DNA of 29,373 bases, from positions 1-29,373 of the IMG/VR virus record IMGVR_UViG_3300018045_000011. One strand, given 5' to 3'. Positions 12,975-19,748 of the stretch are shown here, piece after piece (the stretch's first letter is position 1; each line of letters begins with the position of its first letter). Source of the DNA: a virus. Made by a program: the position numbers and the translations under genes. The notes beneath the pieces are model-generated. The model ran no database searches, was not told where the DNA came from, and worked only from the letters and a program-made list of their open reading frames with translations.

Positions 12975-13458
12975 AGAGTGGCTGGTGGCCAACAAGAAAT
13001 ATATCTTAGATTGCTGCTGTGGGTCGAGAATGTTCTGGTTTGATAAGGCCCACCCCAACGCCCTGTTTACTGACATCCGCAATGAAGTTCGCGAACTGTC
13101 AGACGGTCGGCAACTCAAAGTAGAGCCTGACCTTATTGCGGACTTTCGGGAGCTGCCATTTGAAGACAACTCTTTTAAGTTGGTGGTATTCGATCCGCCA
13201 CATCTTGAAAGGCTTGGAGATAGCAGCTGGCTGGCGGCTAAGTATGGCAAGCTCCTCCCTACTTGGGAGGATGATATTAAAGCGGGCTTTGCCGAGGCTT
13301 ATAGAGTTTTAGATGTAGGGGGTACCCTCATCTTCAAATGGAATGAGGACCAGATTAAAGCCACTAAGGTTCTAAAGGTAATTGGCAAAGAGCCCTTGTT
13401 TGGGCACACTACCAACCAGCGAGGAACGACCAAGTGGTTTACATTTATAAAGTTATAA
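12958..13458 (+). CDS. Class I SAM-dependent methyltransferase
   Basis: The 166-residue protein has ILDCCCGSRMFWFDK near the N-terminus (residues 16-30), the form of motif I seen in many phage methyltransferases of Bacteroidota, followed by TDIRNE and the catalytic-type VFDPPHLE (DPPH at residues 79-82). YRVLDVGGTLIFKW is the usual beta-strand near the end. DPPH in place of DPPY/NPPY suggests methyl transfer to an amino group of DNA or RNA, but a target cannot be told. It is short, lacking a target-recognition domain. Start ATG overlaps the upstream stop by 17 nt, so it is translated with the replication gene. Confidence 0.8.
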   Translation: MKKHTKEWLVANKKYILDCCCGSRMFWFDKAHPNALFTDIRNEVRELSDGRQLKVEPDLIADFRELPFEDNSFKLVVFDPPHLERLGDSSWLAAKYGKLLPTWEDDIKAGFAEAYRVLDVGGTLIFKWNEDQIKATKVLKVIGKEPLFGHTTNQRGTTKWFTFIKL

Positions 13459-13468
13459 ACAACAAATA

Positions 13469-14026
13469 ATGGATAACAAAAACAAGGGGCTAAACCTAGC
13501 CCGAAAACTAAAGGTAATGGCCGAGCGAGGCGAGCAGGGCGAGGCCCAGAATGCCGCCGCCAAGTTGGACCAGCTAATGAAGCGCTACAGCCTAACGATG
13601 GACGACATCGAAGGCGAAGAACTAAAAGACCGCACCTTCATTTTGCCTAAAGAGGTGGACACAGATTTCATCTCGCAGGTAGCATCTTCCGTATTTGGCA
13701 GGAACTACAGTATCTATGGGTATAAGTACGCACCCCAAAGGGGATACCGCAAATACCAGATAGAGGCTGTTAGCTCGGCAGACTTCGTGGAGTTTGTGGC
13801 CAAGGTTGAATACTACTGGGAAGACCTTCAAAAGCAGTTGAGCATTTTCCGCTCGGCTTACATTCAGAAAAATCACCTCTACCGAAAAGAAACCGAGGAG
13901 GAGGCCAAGCAAAGAAGAGCTAATTATCAACTCAGCCAAGAGGATGTCGTCCGCCTGCTGGCGCTGGAGAAAATGGCCAGAGGTATAACTAAGGCCGAAG
14001 GGCCGCAAAAAAGACTTGACCAATGA
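13469..14026 (+). CDS. DUF2786 domain protein
   Basis: The first ~45 residues (LNLARKLKVMAERGEQGEAQNAAAKLDQLMKRYSLTMDDI) match DUF2786, a short helical domain common in phage and plasmid proteins of unknown function. The remainder has a mixed segment with VFGRNYSIYGYKYAPQRGYRKY and a helical C-terminus. The ATG follows ACAACAAATA directly. Its stop overlaps the next start (ATGA), so the truncated RuvC-like gene was coupled to it. DUF2786 proteins are often near DNA recombination or replication genes, as here; the function is not known. Confidence 0.8.
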   Translation: MDNKNKGLNLARKLKVMAERGEQGEAQNAAAKLDQLMKRYSLTMDDIEGEELKDRTFILPKEVDTDFISQVASSVFGRNYSIYGYKYAPQRGYRKYQIEAVSSADFVEFVAKVEYYWEDLQKQLSIFRSAYIQKNHLYRKETEEEAKQRRANYQLSQEDVVRLLALEKMARGITKAEGPQKRLDQ

Positions 14027-14151
14027 TCTATATAGGCATAGACCCCGCCTTCCGCCAGAACGGCTTTGCCGTTTGCATCATCGATGAGCGGCGGGAGGTG
14101 GGTTTTAAGATTTTCAAAGACGGCTTTTTAAACTTTCTCGTAAAAAAGTGA
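14023..14151 (+). pseudogene. Truncated RuvC-like Holliday junction resolvase
   Basis: Starting at an ATGA overlap with the DUF2786 gene, the frame encodes 42 residues, MIYIGIDPAFRQNGFAVC..., the first strand of an RNase H-fold resolvase with its catalytic aspartate (D7 in IGIDPA). Full-length relatives are about 150-170 residues with three further acidic residues; all are missing here. The stop lies inside the conserved upstream motif CTCGTAAAAAAGTG, and a new promoter cassette begins at once. This looks like a module boundary where recombination removed the 3' part. A functional 42-residue peptide is unlikely. Confidence 0.7.
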
Positions 14152-14245
14152 AAGAAAGTTTAGAAAAAGTTTGGAGGTTAAAAAGAACTGCCCTATATTT
14201 GTTTCAACAAAGGGGGCAACCCCATTATTCAACACAACAAATATT
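14137..14245 (+). promoter_or_regulatory. Early promoter and hairpin leader of the gene at 14250
   Basis: CTCGTAAAAAAGTG (14137-14150) is the complement-oriented form of the upstream motif. TTTGG (14170-14174) and TATATTTG (14194-14201), preceded by CTGCCC, are 19 nt apart. The leader has GGGG-GCAA-CCCC (14212-14223), identical to that at 9227, then ACAACAAATATT (14234-14245) before ATG 14250. Confidence 0.75.
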
Positions 14246-14249
14246 TTTA

Positions 14250-14717
14250 ATGAAACATTACAATGATTTCCAAGAGTGGCTCGTAGCATACCTTAAGTAC
14301 CTGCTTAAGTTGGAACAAGACTTTGTTTCTGTCTTCTACTGCAGAAACTGTGTGCATCTGTTCGACCCAACTTGCCTCATCAAGGATGAACCCAAATTAA
14401 AAGATACTATTACCAACCGAGCCAAACTGTACATTCTTATGAATAACTACGCTCACGATGTACAGGAAATCACCAATAACGGTGATCTAACAAAGCCGAT
14501 GCGCTGGCCAAAAAAGGCCCAAATGGCCCACGGATGGGGAGAAAGTGCCGAACGGCACGGATATGATCTTGTAGAAGTCTATATGAACGACAAAGGCCAG
14601 TATAGCGGCTGCCCCAAAGACTACCAGTTCACCTTTTTCGGCTACCTCAAGGAAAACTTGGGGTGGAGCACATACACTACACAGCTTGACATTAAAAAAT
14701 CGTTAGGTCTAGCCTAA
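14250..14717 (+). CDS. Unknown early protein with a cysteine pair
   Basis: The 155-residue product begins with a helical segment (MKHYNDFQEWLVAYLKYLLK) followed by FYCRNCVHLFDPTC, a C-x2-C-x7-C pattern that could bind zinc. The rest is polar with several histidines. The start at 14250 is chosen from the promoter and leader; an earlier in-frame ATG at 14148 lies upstream of the -7 element. The stop codon is within a hairpin (14702-14718) that leads into the tRNA-like element. Function unknown. Confidence 0.65.
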   Translation: MKHYNDFQEWLVAYLKYLLKLEQDFVSVFYCRNCVHLFDPTCLIKDEPKLKDTITNRAKLYILMNNYAHDVQEITNNGDLTKPMRWPKKAQMAHGWGESAERHGYDLVEVYMNDKGQYSGCPKDYQFTFFGYLKENLGWSTYTTQLDIKKSLGLA

Positions 14718-14718
14718 C
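14702..14718 (+). ncRNA. Hairpin covering the stop codon, upstream of the tRNA-like element
   Basis: GTTAGG (14702-14707) pairs with CCTAAC (14713-14718) around TCTAG. The stop codon TAA (14715-14717) is in the 3' arm. It lies 6 nt upstream of the tRNA-like fold, so the two may form one structured intercistronic RNA. Confidence 0.45.
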
Positions 14719-14723
14719 CCCCC

Positions 14724-14775
14724 AACCCAACCCAATGCAGACGGTGCACGGCAGGTTCGAGTCCTGCTTGGGTTC
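14724..14775 (+). ncRNA. tRNA-like element: acceptor stem and canonical T-arm without D and anticodon arms
   Basis: AACCCAA (14724-14730) pairs perfectly with TTGGGTT (14768-14774). A textbook T-arm, GCAGG-TTCGAGT-CCTGC (14751-14767), directly precedes the 3' strand, with the G53-C61-type pair and TTCRANY loop. Where D and anticodon arms should be there are only 20 nt, with a 4-bp hairpin TGCA-GACGG-TGCA. The result is about 52 nt, two thirds of a tRNA, unable to decode. CCCAA occurs three times in a row at 14721-14735, so the 5' strand could pair in two registers. It may be a decayed tRNA, or a mimic recognised by RNase P, RNase Z or EF-Tu. Confidence 0.55.
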
Positions 14776-14796
14776 TAATTAAACAACAAGTATTTT

Positions 14797-15768
14797 ATGG
14801 AGATCTATATCGAAAAAAAAATGCGTAGAGATATGCATGTCGGAGTCACCATAGTGGGTGACGAATATATCACCTACTTTAAAGACTGGTTGCGCATCAA
14901 AGGCGTTTACGAGTTTGGTATTATTGTAAAATCTGAGCAACTGCTCAACCGAGAGCAATTGGCTGAGGCTTTGCTAGCCTTTATTAAGGCTACACCTGAG
15001 TTAGAGGTCCACGATAGCCGTGGCTCTAACTGGTTAGAGCCAAAGAATTTCGCTGAGGCTATTAAACCTGATTTCCAATATTTCGATAGCTGGTTTAACG
15101 AAATTAGCAGCTACCGAGAATGGATGTTTTTTCACTCTGGTAAAGAGTGGGAAGGCATTTACCACCAACTAAAAGAGATCGACCAATCGGCTGGGCTGAA
15201 AAACTTTAAAATTGGTTGGAACCGCAGCGGCGCTATTCCGAAGCCTATTGTAACAAGCAAGGCACTCGAGCAAACTGCAACAGCTGTTTTCGGTGACATC
15301 GAGATGGCTATCATATATAATGACCACTACGTTGGCATCAAAGATGTCCAGTTCACCAACGGCATAGAGGGCGAATTTGACGAGAGCAAGCTAAGCGAAA
15401 AAGTACGAGATGCGATTATTGATCGCAGCGATTCGTATAAGCATAGAACCGACCTATCTAGCGACTTCTTCTTTACTGTGAAATTCGGCGAAAAGACGGT
15501 CAACTGCCATAAGCGAGAAAGTAGCATTGAAGTAATGCTGGAACTTCAGCGACTATGTACTACCGAAAGGGTGGTGCTAAAGGCCGCAGGCTATCGAGGT
15601 AGTGATGATGACAATGTAACGCACAAAGGGGCTCTGGGTGAAGAGGTGCGAATTATGGCACCCAAAACCTACAACCGACACGACTACGTCAAAGCTTCCG
15701 TAATGGAAGCAGGCGAAAACTGGTTAAAATATAAAATGTATTTCGACATCTCAGAGCTAATCAATTAA
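14797..15768 (+). CDS. Unknown large early protein (323 aa)
   Basis: A soluble, mixed alpha/beta protein, acidic and rich in aromatic residues, without recognisable motif. The segment KFGEKTVNCHKRESSIEVMLELQRL and the C-terminal part with YRGSDDDNVTHKGALGEEV are the most distinctive. Translation starts at 14797 after ACAACAAGTATT, a one-base variant of the usual start signal. It is separated from the previous gene by the tRNA-like element. A bidirectional terminator follows, facing the minus-strand membrane module. Similar in size to accessory (host take-over or defence) genes, but no function is shown. Confidence 0.65.
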   Translation: MEIYIEKKMRRDMHVGVTIVGDEYITYFKDWLRIKGVYEFGIIVKSEQLLNREQLAEALLAFIKATPELEVHDSRGSNWLEPKNFAEAIKPDFQYFDSWFNEISSYREWMFFHSGKEWEGIYHQLKEIDQSAGLKNFKIGWNRSGAIPKPIVTSKALEQTATAVFGDIEMAIIYNDHYVGIKDVQFTNGIEGEFDESKLSEKVRDAIIDRSDSYKHRTDLSSDFFFTVKFGEKTVNCHKRESSIEVMLELQRLCTTERVVLKAAGYRGSDDDNVTHKGALGEEVRIMAPKTYNRHDYVKASVMEAGENWLKYKMYFDISELIN

Positions 15769-15777
15769 CAACAATAA

Positions 15778-15806
15778 AGCCCCTAAGCGCAATGCCTAGG
15801 GGCTTT
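15778..15806. terminator. Bidirectional terminator between convergent genes
   Basis: AGCCCCTA (15778-15785) pairs perfectly with TAGGGGCT (15797-15804), with an inner GC/GC and loop GCAAT. T-rich sequence follows on both strands (TTTATTA on plus, TTTATTG on minus). It shares stem and loop design with 23597 and, less closely, 5442. Confidence 0.8.
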
Positions 15807-15807
15807 A

Positions 15808-16050
15808 TTATTCCAGCTCGTCACTTACGAGCTCGGTATCTTTAACCCTAACCTCCCACTCTATCGCCCCGCTGCTGACCTTCTGACGAGGTCTTGGGGC
15901 TTTGGGTTGGGGTAGTGGCTGGGCTTCCTTTTTGGGCTCCTCTGGCTTTTGCTGGGGGGGCTTTTGTTGTGCCTTCCGCAAGGCGGCCAGCTCTGCGCTT
16001 AGGGCAAAGATGACCGCCATTTGGATAAAGGCAATGATGGCTAGTAACAT
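15808..16050 (-). CDS. Small membrane protein with a proline-rich tail
   Basis: Starting at 16050, 4 nt after the stop of the upstream gene, it encodes 80 residues: an N-terminal hydrophobic helix (MLLAIIAFIQMAVIFALSAEL), a short coiled part, and then a long Pro/Lys/Glu/Gln stretch. An in-frame start at 16110 would overlap the upstream gene and is not preferred. The pair with the larger membrane protein suggests a small partner subunit. A spanin-like architecture is possible, but nothing else supports lysis. Confidence 0.6.
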   Translation of the reverse strand: MLLAIIAFIQMAVIFALSAELAALRKAQQKPPQQKPEEPKKEAQPLPQPKAPRPRQKVSSGAIEWEVRVKDTELVSDELE

Positions 16051-16054
16051 AGGC

Positions 16055-17239
16055 TTAGGCTTTAGTATCCATAAGGTCCTGCATCTTCTGCCAGTAGGCT
16101 GTCCGCCCACCGCCTTGGCCGATCAGGCTTGACAGTTGGTTCCGAGGGTAGGCCTTAGCCTCTCCATTAGACTTGAGGCACACGATGTGGGGTTTGCCGC
16201 CCAGCTCCAATACATCGCCCTCAAAGTATTTTTGCCCTCCCTCTTCCAAAAAGGGGCCCGCTTTCTCCTGCCCTCCCCCAACTACTTCTAATGGAAGTTT
16301 AGGGGCTTTTAGGCCGCTTTCAGGGGCTTTCAGGGGCTTTTGAAAGTCTTTTGGAAGTTGGGGTTTAGTGGGCTGCTTCTTTGGAAGTTTGGCCGCTCCC
16401 TCCCCATAGATTTGAATGAACAGCTTATAGTCATAGTAATTCAACCAGAGAAAGCAGGCAATGAACCCAAGGTCAAATAGGAGGGTAACCAAAGCCAACC
16501 AGCCACCCAAAGCGGCCTTTTCTTCCTGCCGCATTGCTGTTGCCTCTTTATGCTCCTTGCTGGCCTGTTCGATCGCCTTGGCCTTTCTGGCCTCTAGCTG
16601 GCTGAGCTGTTGGCCTAGACTATCCATTGCGCTGCGGGCTACGTTGCGCAGGCTGGTTTCTACTGGCGCCACACGGTAGGCGGTGACTACCTGCCCTTGC
16701 TCATTCGTGGCTTTATTATTAGTGTGGACTAGGTCGGCCTGCCCTGTGGCCTCTTTTTGCTGCTTCGTCCAAAAGGACTCCAGTTTGGCGGCTGTAGAGT
16801 CGAACCGCTGAACGATGCTATCCACCGTTGTGGTGGGCATCTCAGCAAATTCTTCAACCAGAATAGGGGTGCCAAAGTACGAGCTGGCAGGGCTGGACAA
16901 ACCAAAGGCGATAAAGCCCACAACGTTAAGAAAGCCCAGTTTGCCGTTGGCGTAGAAGTCCTGTGTTGCGCCGTCCACAAACATACGCTTAAGCACTTCA
17001 AAGGCCCCAATGAGGATAGTGCCCACGAAGAACCCCCATTGCCAGCTACCAGTTAGCAGCTGCACGGCATAGGCGGGCAGAGCGGCGGCGCATACTGCCG
17101 TCACTACTTGCACAATACCAGCTAGAGGAGGGATAACCCAACGGCGCATATCGGCCCACTTCTCGGTGTACTCCTTGGCCCGATACTTATTGAATACCTT
17201 CTTGGCTTGCTGCTTTGCTAGTTTCTGTTGAAAAGACAT
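16055..17239 (-). CDS. Multi-pass membrane protein with coiled coil and proline-rich cytoplasmic tail
   Basis: The 394-residue protein has a basic N-terminus, three hydrophobic segments at roughly 36-56, 66-83 and 100-118, a long helical, glutamine-rich region (about 140-250, outside or coiled-coil), a fourth segment near 257-280 (WLALVTLLFDLGFIACFLW), and a tail with repeated PLKAP/LKAPKLPL-like motifs before a small beta-rich domain. No known family is recognised. With the small gene at 15808 it forms a minus-strand unit flanked by a terminator and a divergent promoter region, unlike the plus-strand early genes around it. Such units are often accessory (moron) genes that alter the host envelope or block other phages; this is inference. 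Confidence 0.7.
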   Translation of the reverse strand: MSFQQKLAKQQAKKVFNKYRAKEYTEKWADMRRWVIPPLAGIVQVVTAVCAAALPAYAVQLLTGSWQWGFFVGTILIGAFEVLKRMFVDGATQDFYANGKLGFLNVVGFIAFGLSSPASSYFGTPILVEEFAEMPTTTVDSIVQRFDSTAAKLESFWTKQQKEATGQADLVHTNNKATNEQGQVVTAYRVAPVETSLRNVARSAMDSLGQQLSQLEARKAKAIEQASKEHKEATAMRQEEKAALGGWLALVTLLFDLGFIACFLWLNYYDYKLFIQIYGEGAAKLPKKQPTKPQLPKDFQKPLKAPESGLKAPKLPLEVVGGGQEKAGPFLEEGGQKYFEGDVLELGGKPHIVCLKSNGEAKAYPRNQLSSLIGQGGGRTAYWQKMQDLMDTKA

Positions 17240-17409
17240 AGATACCTGTTTTTATAGTACTTTCAATGCTTTTAAAAGCGCTTTCAACCCTATAAAAGTT
17301 CGCCACCTTCGTAAAAAAGTGTAAAAATATTAGGAGGTACGGCAGGGAATTACTATCTTGGGTATAACAAAGGGCGAGAGCCCATCTTCAACAACAAATA
17401 TTTTCAACT
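17240..17409. promoter_or_regulatory. Divergent control region between the membrane module and the gene at 17410
   Basis: CTTCGTAAAAAAGTG (17307-17321) is the exact complement of the upstream motif at 9155-9169 and could serve both directions. On the plus strand the promoter is weak, TATCTTGG (17354-17361), with the leader hairpin GGGC-GAGA-GCCC (17372-17383) and ACAACAAATATT (17391-17402). On the minus side is the palindrome GCTTTTAAAAGC, flanked by two TTGAAAG copies (minus strand), and TATAAAAA close to the start of the membrane gene. Confidence 0.55.
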
Positions 17410-17637
17410 ATGAAGTATCAAATTAAGACAGTCGAGCAGGCCTTAGAGTTGGCTGCTCAGCTAAAAGCACAGGGTTTCAAATATGGAACCGACAATATCA
17501 GCCACCCTCTAGTGCTAGCCAGAATGAAGGCCCCAAGGGGCGGCTATACAATGACCTTTAAGAAGGGCCAAGAACAAGTGACGGTGCGGTTCAGCAATGA
17601 ACTTGCAGGCCGCCGATTGAAGGGCAAGTTTTTTTAA
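17410..17637 (+). CDS. Small basic early protein (75 aa)
   Basis: A basic protein of alternating helix and strand: an N-terminal helix (VEQALELAAQLKAQGFKYG) then a beta-rich half with KAPRGGYTMTFKKGQEQVTVRF. The net positive charge would suit nucleic-acid binding, but no family is recognised. It carries the standard hairpin leader and start signal, identical to the start region at 9657. Followed by a strong hairpin with UUCG loop. Confidence 0.6.
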   Translation: MKYQIKTVEQALELAAQLKAQGFKYGTDNISHPLVLARMKAPRGGYTMTFKKGQEQVTVRFSNELAGRRLKGKFF

Positions 17638-17663
17638 TTGTGTTAAGGTGATTATTAGGGTTT

Positions 17664-17689
17664 GGGCCTGCCTTCGGGCGGGCCCTTTT
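17664..17689 (+). terminator. Nine-pair UUCG hairpin with short T-run
   Basis: GGGCCTGCC (17664-17672) pairs with GGCGGGCCC (17677-17685) around TTCG, followed by TTTT AATTTG. It ends only 12 nt before ATG 17701, so it may be a partial terminator or attenuator rather than the transcript end. Confidence 0.7.
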
Positions 17690-17700
17690 AATTTGAAACA

Positions 17701-18126
17701 ATGCAGGTAGCGTACTACTACAAAAAGAAAACAAAGTACCCAGAGCGCATCTACGTACTTTACGACTATTGGCCCGAGCGCAACTTACTGCCTATGGGCC
17801 TAACGAACGAAAAGCCGCTCCTGACTCGCTCCAGTACGCCTTACGAAGATGAGGCTTTAGAGGGAGCGCTAAGGCTCGTTCGCTACCAGTACGACGACCC
17901 CGCCCAAGCCTTGCTTGATGAGCGGAAAATAGTCGGTGAAAGTGGCTTTCAAAAGTTAAAAGCCGCTATGCTTCAAGCAGTTGAGGACAGAGCCAGTAAA
18001 GGCTTTGTCGAGCGGGTAAAGTATGCCGAGCGCTGGTTTAAGGTGCTCGAAAGGCTGTCGGCTGATAAGCAGGCCAAGGACGGACTAAACCAATTGAGCT
18101 TATTTAACAAACAATGTGATGGATAA
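17701..18126 (+). CDS. Unknown early protein ending in a beta-clamp-binding motif
   Basis: The 141-residue protein has no known catalytic motif; the N-terminus is rich in Tyr and Lys, the middle helical. Near the C-terminus it ends LNQLSLFNKQCDG. QLSLF is the consensus pentapeptide (QL[SD]LF) by which polymerases, MutS, Hda and others bind the bacterial DNA sliding clamp. It sits in an exposed tail, as in genuine clamp binders. The protein may therefore recruit or block the host clamp, in replication or host take-over. Its stop overlaps the start of the next gene (ATGGATAA). Confidence 0.6.
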   Translation: MQVAYYYKKKTKYPERIYVLYDYWPERNLLPMGLTNEKPLLTRSSTPYEDEALEGALRLVRYQYDDPAQALLDERKIVGESGFQKLKAAMLQAVEDRASKGFVERVKYAERWFKVLERLSADKQAKDGLNQLSLFNKQCDG

Positions 18127-18643
18127 ACAACAACTAGATGGGCTGCACGCCCTGTTTTTATCAGATAGCCGCCTTGATTGGGAACTGGCTGCTGCTATGT
18201 GTAGCGATGAGGCCTTTGAGGCTGTTATGGATATGGAGGTTGAGAGAATGGGCGATGATATATGGACCTACGAAAAGTTCGACGAGAGGGATAACTTCTC
18301 TTGGCCCTGGGCTGATCAGGTATCATATCGCTACAAGGTTAAGCTACTGATGGGCGTAGCTCTTGAGAGCGACATAGATGTTTGCGCTAGAGAGCGCTGG
18401 GTGCGATTTGAGCGGGATTTCTGGAGCCCTGACGCTGACTCATACGACAACGGCTTTGGGCCTGTTCCCTTTCATTGGAGCAGGTTTATTTATCACAATG
18501 AATATTCTTCATTATATACTTCAAGCTCCACTATAGGGGCCACGTCAGGCTTTCGAGACTATTTTACCAGCGACTTCGAGGCGGACTTACAAGCCCTTAA
18601 AAGCTACTGGAGAGAGCAGCTAAAAGCCTTGAAAGCTGCCTAA
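18119..18643 (+). CDS. Unknown protein coupled to the clamp-motif gene
   Basis: ATG at 18119 overlaps the upstream stop; an in-frame GTG at 18116 is less likely. The 174-residue product is acidic and aromatic (WTYEKFDERDNFSWPWADQ; FERDFWSPDADSYDNGFGP) with no membrane segment or known motif. Translation coupling implies joint action with the clamp-motif protein. A strong terminator follows, closing the early region. Confidence 0.6.
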   Translation: MDKQQLDGLHALFLSDSRLDWELAAAMCSDEAFEAVMDMEVERMGDDIWTYEKFDERDNFSWPWADQVSYRYKVKLLMGVALESDIDVCARERWVRFERDFWSPDADSYDNGFGPVPFHWSRFIYHNEYSSLYTSSSTIGATSGFRDYFTSDFEADLQALKSYWREQLKALKAA

Positions 18644-18677
18644 AAGTTACTTTCGCCCGCTGAAAGCGCCATTATAT

Positions 18678-18708
18678 AGCCTCTTGGAACCGTCCAAGGG
18701 GCTTTTTT
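18678..18708 (+). terminator. Strong terminator closing the early region
   Basis: An 11-bp stem (18678-18688 with 18693-18703; one G-U) with loop ACCG is followed by six T. It separates early-type genes from the late block that begins with the amidase. GCGTAAAAAAC (18713-18723) and A-rich AGAAGAAGAA lie between it and ATG 18734, and no TAnnTTTG promoter is visible there. Confidence 0.9.
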
Positions 18709-18733
18709 GTTTGCGTAAAAAACAGAAGAAGAA

Positions 18734-19348
18734 ATGAAAAAGACTTTAATAGTGCTAGACGCTGGCCACGGTGGCCAAGACCTAGAGGGGAACTATACCA
18801 CCCCGCCAAGCAAAGGAAAGTACTTTGACCACACTTTCCCCTGCCATTTAGGCAACCGATTTTTGGAGGGGGTGTTTAACCGCCAAATGGCCAAGAAGGT
18901 AGCCGCCGAGCTGCAAGCCCTAGGATTTCAAACCCAGTCCGTTTACCACGGCTGGATGGATAACTCTTTGGATTCGCGAACTGACCAAGAGCAGCAGTTA
19001 GTCAAGTTGTGGGGTGGGCCTTCGCTCTTCCTATCGATGCACGCCAATGCCGCACTATCCAAAGCAAGGGGTTTAACCCTCTGGACCTTCCCAGGAAGCA
19101 AGGGCGGCCAGCAACTGGCTAAGGCCCTATATCCTTTAAAAGGGGTATTTGAGGCCTGGGGAAGTACCCGCAGCAAGAACTTATATACAGAGGGGTACCA
19201 CATTTTAAAGCACAGTCGAAGCCCTGCGATGATATTGGAGCTGGGTTTTTTTGACCAGCCCGATGATGCCAAGCTATTGTTAAACCAAGACTTCCAAAAG
19301 GAAGTGGCCCAAACTATTGCCAGACTAATTGATAATAACTATGAATAG
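18734..19348 (+). CDS. N-acetylmuramoyl-L-alanine amidase (Amidase_3), endolysin
   Basis: The 204-residue protein is a complete Amidase_3 domain that cleaves the bond between the glycan lactyl group and the first alanine of the stem peptide. Zinc ligands are visible: H12 in LDAGHGG, E45 in FLEGVF, and H103 in LSMHANA; the catalytic glutamate is E169 in MILELGFF. There is no signal peptide or cell-wall-binding domain, as in many phages of Gram-negative hosts, so export needs a holin. It opens the late block just after a strong terminator, and its stop overlaps the TerS start. Leader GTAAAAAACAGAAGA resembles that at 24519. Confidence 0.9.
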   Translation: MKKTLIVLDAGHGGQDLEGNYTTPPSKGKYFDHTFPCHLGNRFLEGVFNRQMAKKVAAELQALGFQTQSVYHGWMDNSLDSRTDQEQQLVKLWGGPSLFLSMHANAALSKARGLTLWTFPGSKGGQQLAKALYPLKGVFEAWGSTRSKNLYTEGYHILKHSRSPAMILELGFFDQPDDAKLLLNQDFQKEVAQTIARLIDNNYE

Positions 19349-19748
19349 CAAGTCGCTGCAAGACAAGAAAAAAGCCAAGATGCTAGAGGCGTTGCCTAAG
19401 GCTATGGGCATTGTCACGCAGGCTTGCAAGATGGTGGGCATAGCTCGCCAGACTCATTACAACTGGCTACAGAATGATCCTCAGTATAAAGCCGACATCG
19501 AAGCGCTAAGCCTTGATGACTTGGTCTTAGACTTTGTGGAGTCTTCGCTTTATACGGCCATTAAGAAGGGCAATGTAACGGCCATTATTTACTACCTTAA
19601 CCACAAAGGGTCCAAGCGTGGGTATTTCAAAGATGGCGACCAGCAAGCCCCCAAAGCTTTGCCGCCCATCGAAATTCAAATAGTGGACGCTCCGAGAGCC
19701 GAGGCCGAAATCATAGACTATGAAGAGCAAACCCCTAATAAGGAGTAA
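19341..19748 (+). CDS. terS: Small terminase subunit (TerS), probable
   Basis: The 135-residue protein starts with a helix-turn-helix: LEALPKAMGIVTQACKMVGIARQTHYNWLQNDPQYKAD, typical of small terminases that recognise the packaging site. The central helical part (VESSLYTAIKKGNVTAIIYYLNHKG) is the oligomerisation region found in this family, and the acidic C-terminus contacts the large subunit. ATG 19341 overlaps the amidase stop and is chosen over a TTG at 19329. It overlaps TerL by 29 nt. Packaging sites usually lie close to terS, but no repeat is recognised here. Confidence 0.85.
   Translation: MNSKSLQDKKKAKMLEALPKAMGIVTQACKMVGIARQTHYNWLQNDPQYKADIEALSLDDLVLDFVESSLYTAIKKGNVTAIIYYLNHKGSKRGYFKDGDQQAPKALPPIEIQIVDAPRAEAEIIDYEEQTPNKE

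Noticed and set aside
14724-14775. tRNA-derived attachment site (3' end of a tRNA gene)
   Set aside because: No integrase is near and the 5' acceptor strand is also present at a short distance, so a true att core is not the simplest reading; cannot be excluded.
16461-17056. Plus-strand open frames opposite the membrane protein
   Set aside because: They are antisense frames without leader signals, while the minus-strand frame has clear membrane helices and coiled coil.
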